Part shown: in pieces, positions 62,923-64,000 of the stretch
Layout: each line of letters starts with the position of its first letter
Position numbering within the stretch: position 1 is the first letter of the stretch
Assembly (NCBI GenBank): GCA_028288165.1
Contig: JAQBOG010000009.1
Coordinates: forward strand, 84,110 to 148,109
Source: Sphingobacteriales bacterium
GTDB lineage: Bacteria; Bacteroidota; Bacteroidia; Sphingobacteriales; Sphingobacteriaceae
DNA: 64,000 nt
Reading direction: 5' to 3'
Notes under the pieces: generated by a model
The model's input: the letters and a program-made list of their open reading frames with translations, nothing else
Databases searched by the model: none
What the model was told of the DNA's origin: nothing
Translations under genes and position numbers: made by a program

Positions 62923-63880
62923 TCATCTTACAAACGTGTTATCTCCAATAGTAATGAACATTCCCACAAAAAAGTTTCTCCTTGCGGGAGGTTGAATAGC
63001 CTGACGATTTTGTCCATTACCAGAATAGTTGTAACCGTACACGTTTTTGAAGCCGAGGATGTTATTTATGGAGGTGTAGATTACTGTAAACTGATTGAAT
63101 ACCCGTGTTAAATAGCTTACACTTAAGCTTAGATTTTGGTTGTCGGTGGTTTTGTCGCCCATGTAAACCGGATTATTTGGGTTGAAATAAGTTCTGCCTG
63201 TAGCATACGTGTAAGTAGCGCCAACTTGCGAGTTTAATTTCTCGAAAAACTGTTTGTAAACAACGTTCAGTGTATGCTTACCAGCAAACGACGGAACAGA
63301 ACTTACCGGGTAATCTCTAAAGTTGCGTTTGGTATCAAGGAAGGAGTAAGAAACCCAGTAATCAACATTTTTAACTGTTTTGCGGTCTCTCCAAAATAAA
63401 TCTATACCTTTTGCATAACCATTTCCAGAGTTATTAAATAAGTTGTTGCTTGTTTTAACCAGGTTGTTATAGTTTTTGTAATATCCTTCTACTCTGAAAA
63501 CCCTGCTGTTACCCATGTATTGATAATTCAATAAGTAGTGGTCAGCTTGCTCAAAACCCAGGTTTTTAGTTTGAACTAGATATTCATCTTCCGGGTTTTG
63601 ATAAAACTTACCGTAGGCAAAAGAAACCTGACTAAATTTCCCTGTTTTATAACCTAACGATGTACGTGGAGCAACATTATACTTGTGTAGATAGGATGAA
63701 TACTCGCCTCTTAAGCCAATACGAGCTACTATGCGTTGAGTTAAAAAGATATCGGATTCAGCGTAAACTGCTGAAGAAACATCATTAAACTCCCTATTAA
63801 GAGTATTAAAACCTTCTTTTCTTTTAAACATCCCAGCCTCTGCTCCAAAGCGTAGCGTTGACAAGGGGCCATAATAATTA
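62923..63880 (-). pseudogene. TonB-dependent receptor, C-terminal barrel, cut by an IS
   Basis: About 319 residues of the C-terminal part of an outer-membrane TonB-dependent receptor: strands QRIVARIGLRGEYSSYLHKYN, DEYLVQTKNLGFEQADHYLLNYQYM, NGYAKGIDLFWRDR, INNILGFKNVYGYNYSGNG, and the final NFFVGMFITIGDNTFVR with the aromatic ending of barrels. Reading back, the frame stays open to WVNYYGPLSTLRFG and then meets the IS end at 63881 and soon a stop. The N-terminal plug and TonB box are missing, so it is disrupted; the rest may be beyond the window. Confidence 0.85.
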
Positions 63881-64000
63881 ACCCAAGTTGCTAGATAAAT
63901 GATATAAAAAAGTGAGCATCAAAGAATAAATTTGAGTAACGACACTTAAACAATTCTTAGAGATGCTCACCAAGGATAAAATTATAGGAATATTTTGTTT
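63881..64000 (+). mobile_element. IS982-family-like insertion sequence, left end
   Basis: The junction begins ACCCAAGTTGCTAGATAA; IS982 family ends start ACC(C). About 80 bases in, ATG 63963 opens MLTKDKIIGIFC, the usual start of IS982-type transposases. The other end and target duplications are outside the window. Confidence 0.65.
63963..64000 (+). CDS. IS982-family transposase, N-terminal part
   Basis: Only 38 bases are visible, coding for MLTKDKIIGIFC. Short, but the residues and position inside the element match the start of IS982 transposases (DDE type), and a stop-free frame runs to the window edge. It would be cut at 64000 by the window, not by mutation. Confidence 0.55.
   Translation, partial: MLTKDKIIGIFC

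Noticed and set aside
62810..62926. N-terminal extension of the frameshifted exported protein
   Set aside because: Low-complexity residues coded by R2/R3 repeats; a normal signal peptide starts at 62809.
1..64000. Search for rRNA and tRNA genes
   Set aside because: No tRNA-like T-loop (GGTTCGAATCC type) or rRNA sequence was noticed in the gaps on either strand; a scan with tRNAscan-SE would settle it.

Overview
The window is chromosomal DNA of a Bacteroidota bacterium, most likely a member of the Sphingobacteriales (Pedobacter/Solitalea-like). The evidence is an LpxC-FabZ fusion, a PorX-type response regulator with a PglZ domain, a type IX secretion sorting tail, Bacteroidota promoter elements (TAnnTTTG) with few Shine-Dalgarno sequences, AT-rich DNA, and small families such as DUF3127, DUF5687 and DUF6358. 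I see no rRNA, tRNA, CRISPR array or phage. A mobile element appears only at the right edge.

Layout. 1-3157: alanine dehydrogenase (cut by the window edge), tsaE and porX. 3255-9157: an HD phosphohydrolase, then lpxD, lpxC-fabZ, lpxA and an ABC ATPase in one tight cluster for lipid A synthesis, then efp. 9253-19443: housekeeping and small genes (folate cyclo-ligase, exonuclease III, cyclophilin, a methyltransferase, a monooxygenase-like protein, two SPFH proteins, a YdcZ-type membrane protein, an M13 peptidase). 19646-25132: a DNA repair operon with a metallo-beta-lactamase nuclease, an ATP-dependent ligase and an Lhr-type helicase. 25224-29651: a Prc/Tsp protease, isoaspartyl peptidase and cyanophycinase. 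29865-34420: cyanophycin synthetase, rhomboid protease and RarA. 34674-37572: a DUF5687/ABC pair and a ferritin-like protein. 37644-42008: pyruvate dehydrogenase E2 and E1-alpha, an NlpC/P60 hydrolase, two small membrane proteins and a rhodanese. 42181-48057: DUF4407, two exported peptidases (M61, M28), a GNAT enzyme and an outer-membrane barrel. 48070-51815: an OmpR-type two-component system divergent from a secreted protein with a T9SS-like tail. 51862-54736: DUF3127, an RNA methyltransferase and two small proteins. 54713-58792: a type III polyketide cluster with a UbiA prenyltransferase. 59143-61978: a histidine kinase, a PhoU-like protein and a PiT phosphate transporter. 62193-64000: a decaying locus with a frameshifted exported helical protein and a TonB receptor cut by an IS982-like element.

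Working together. cphA, cphB and iaaA make a complete make-and-recycle route for cyanophycin (Asp/Arg storage polymer). The nuclease, ligase and helicase form the known bacterial Lhr/ligase repair module. PorX and the sorting-tail protein point to an active type IX secretion system elsewhere in the genome. The polyketide synthase, flavoprotein, methyltransferase and prenyltransferase look like a small biosynthetic cluster for a decorated phenolic or pyrone lipid.

The least explained signals lie between genes. There are seven copies of an about 90-base element (R1) with two GATTGnArYGrAAAnCC-like half repeats around a hairpin whose sequence changes while its pairing is kept. Two promoter regions 9 kb apart carry three TTAAC(A/T) boxes with identical 10- and 11-base spacing, one before a phosphate operon and one in a two-component/secreted-protein intergenic region. 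Several other short dispersed repeats are present, and one has entered the helicase reading frame without breaking it.
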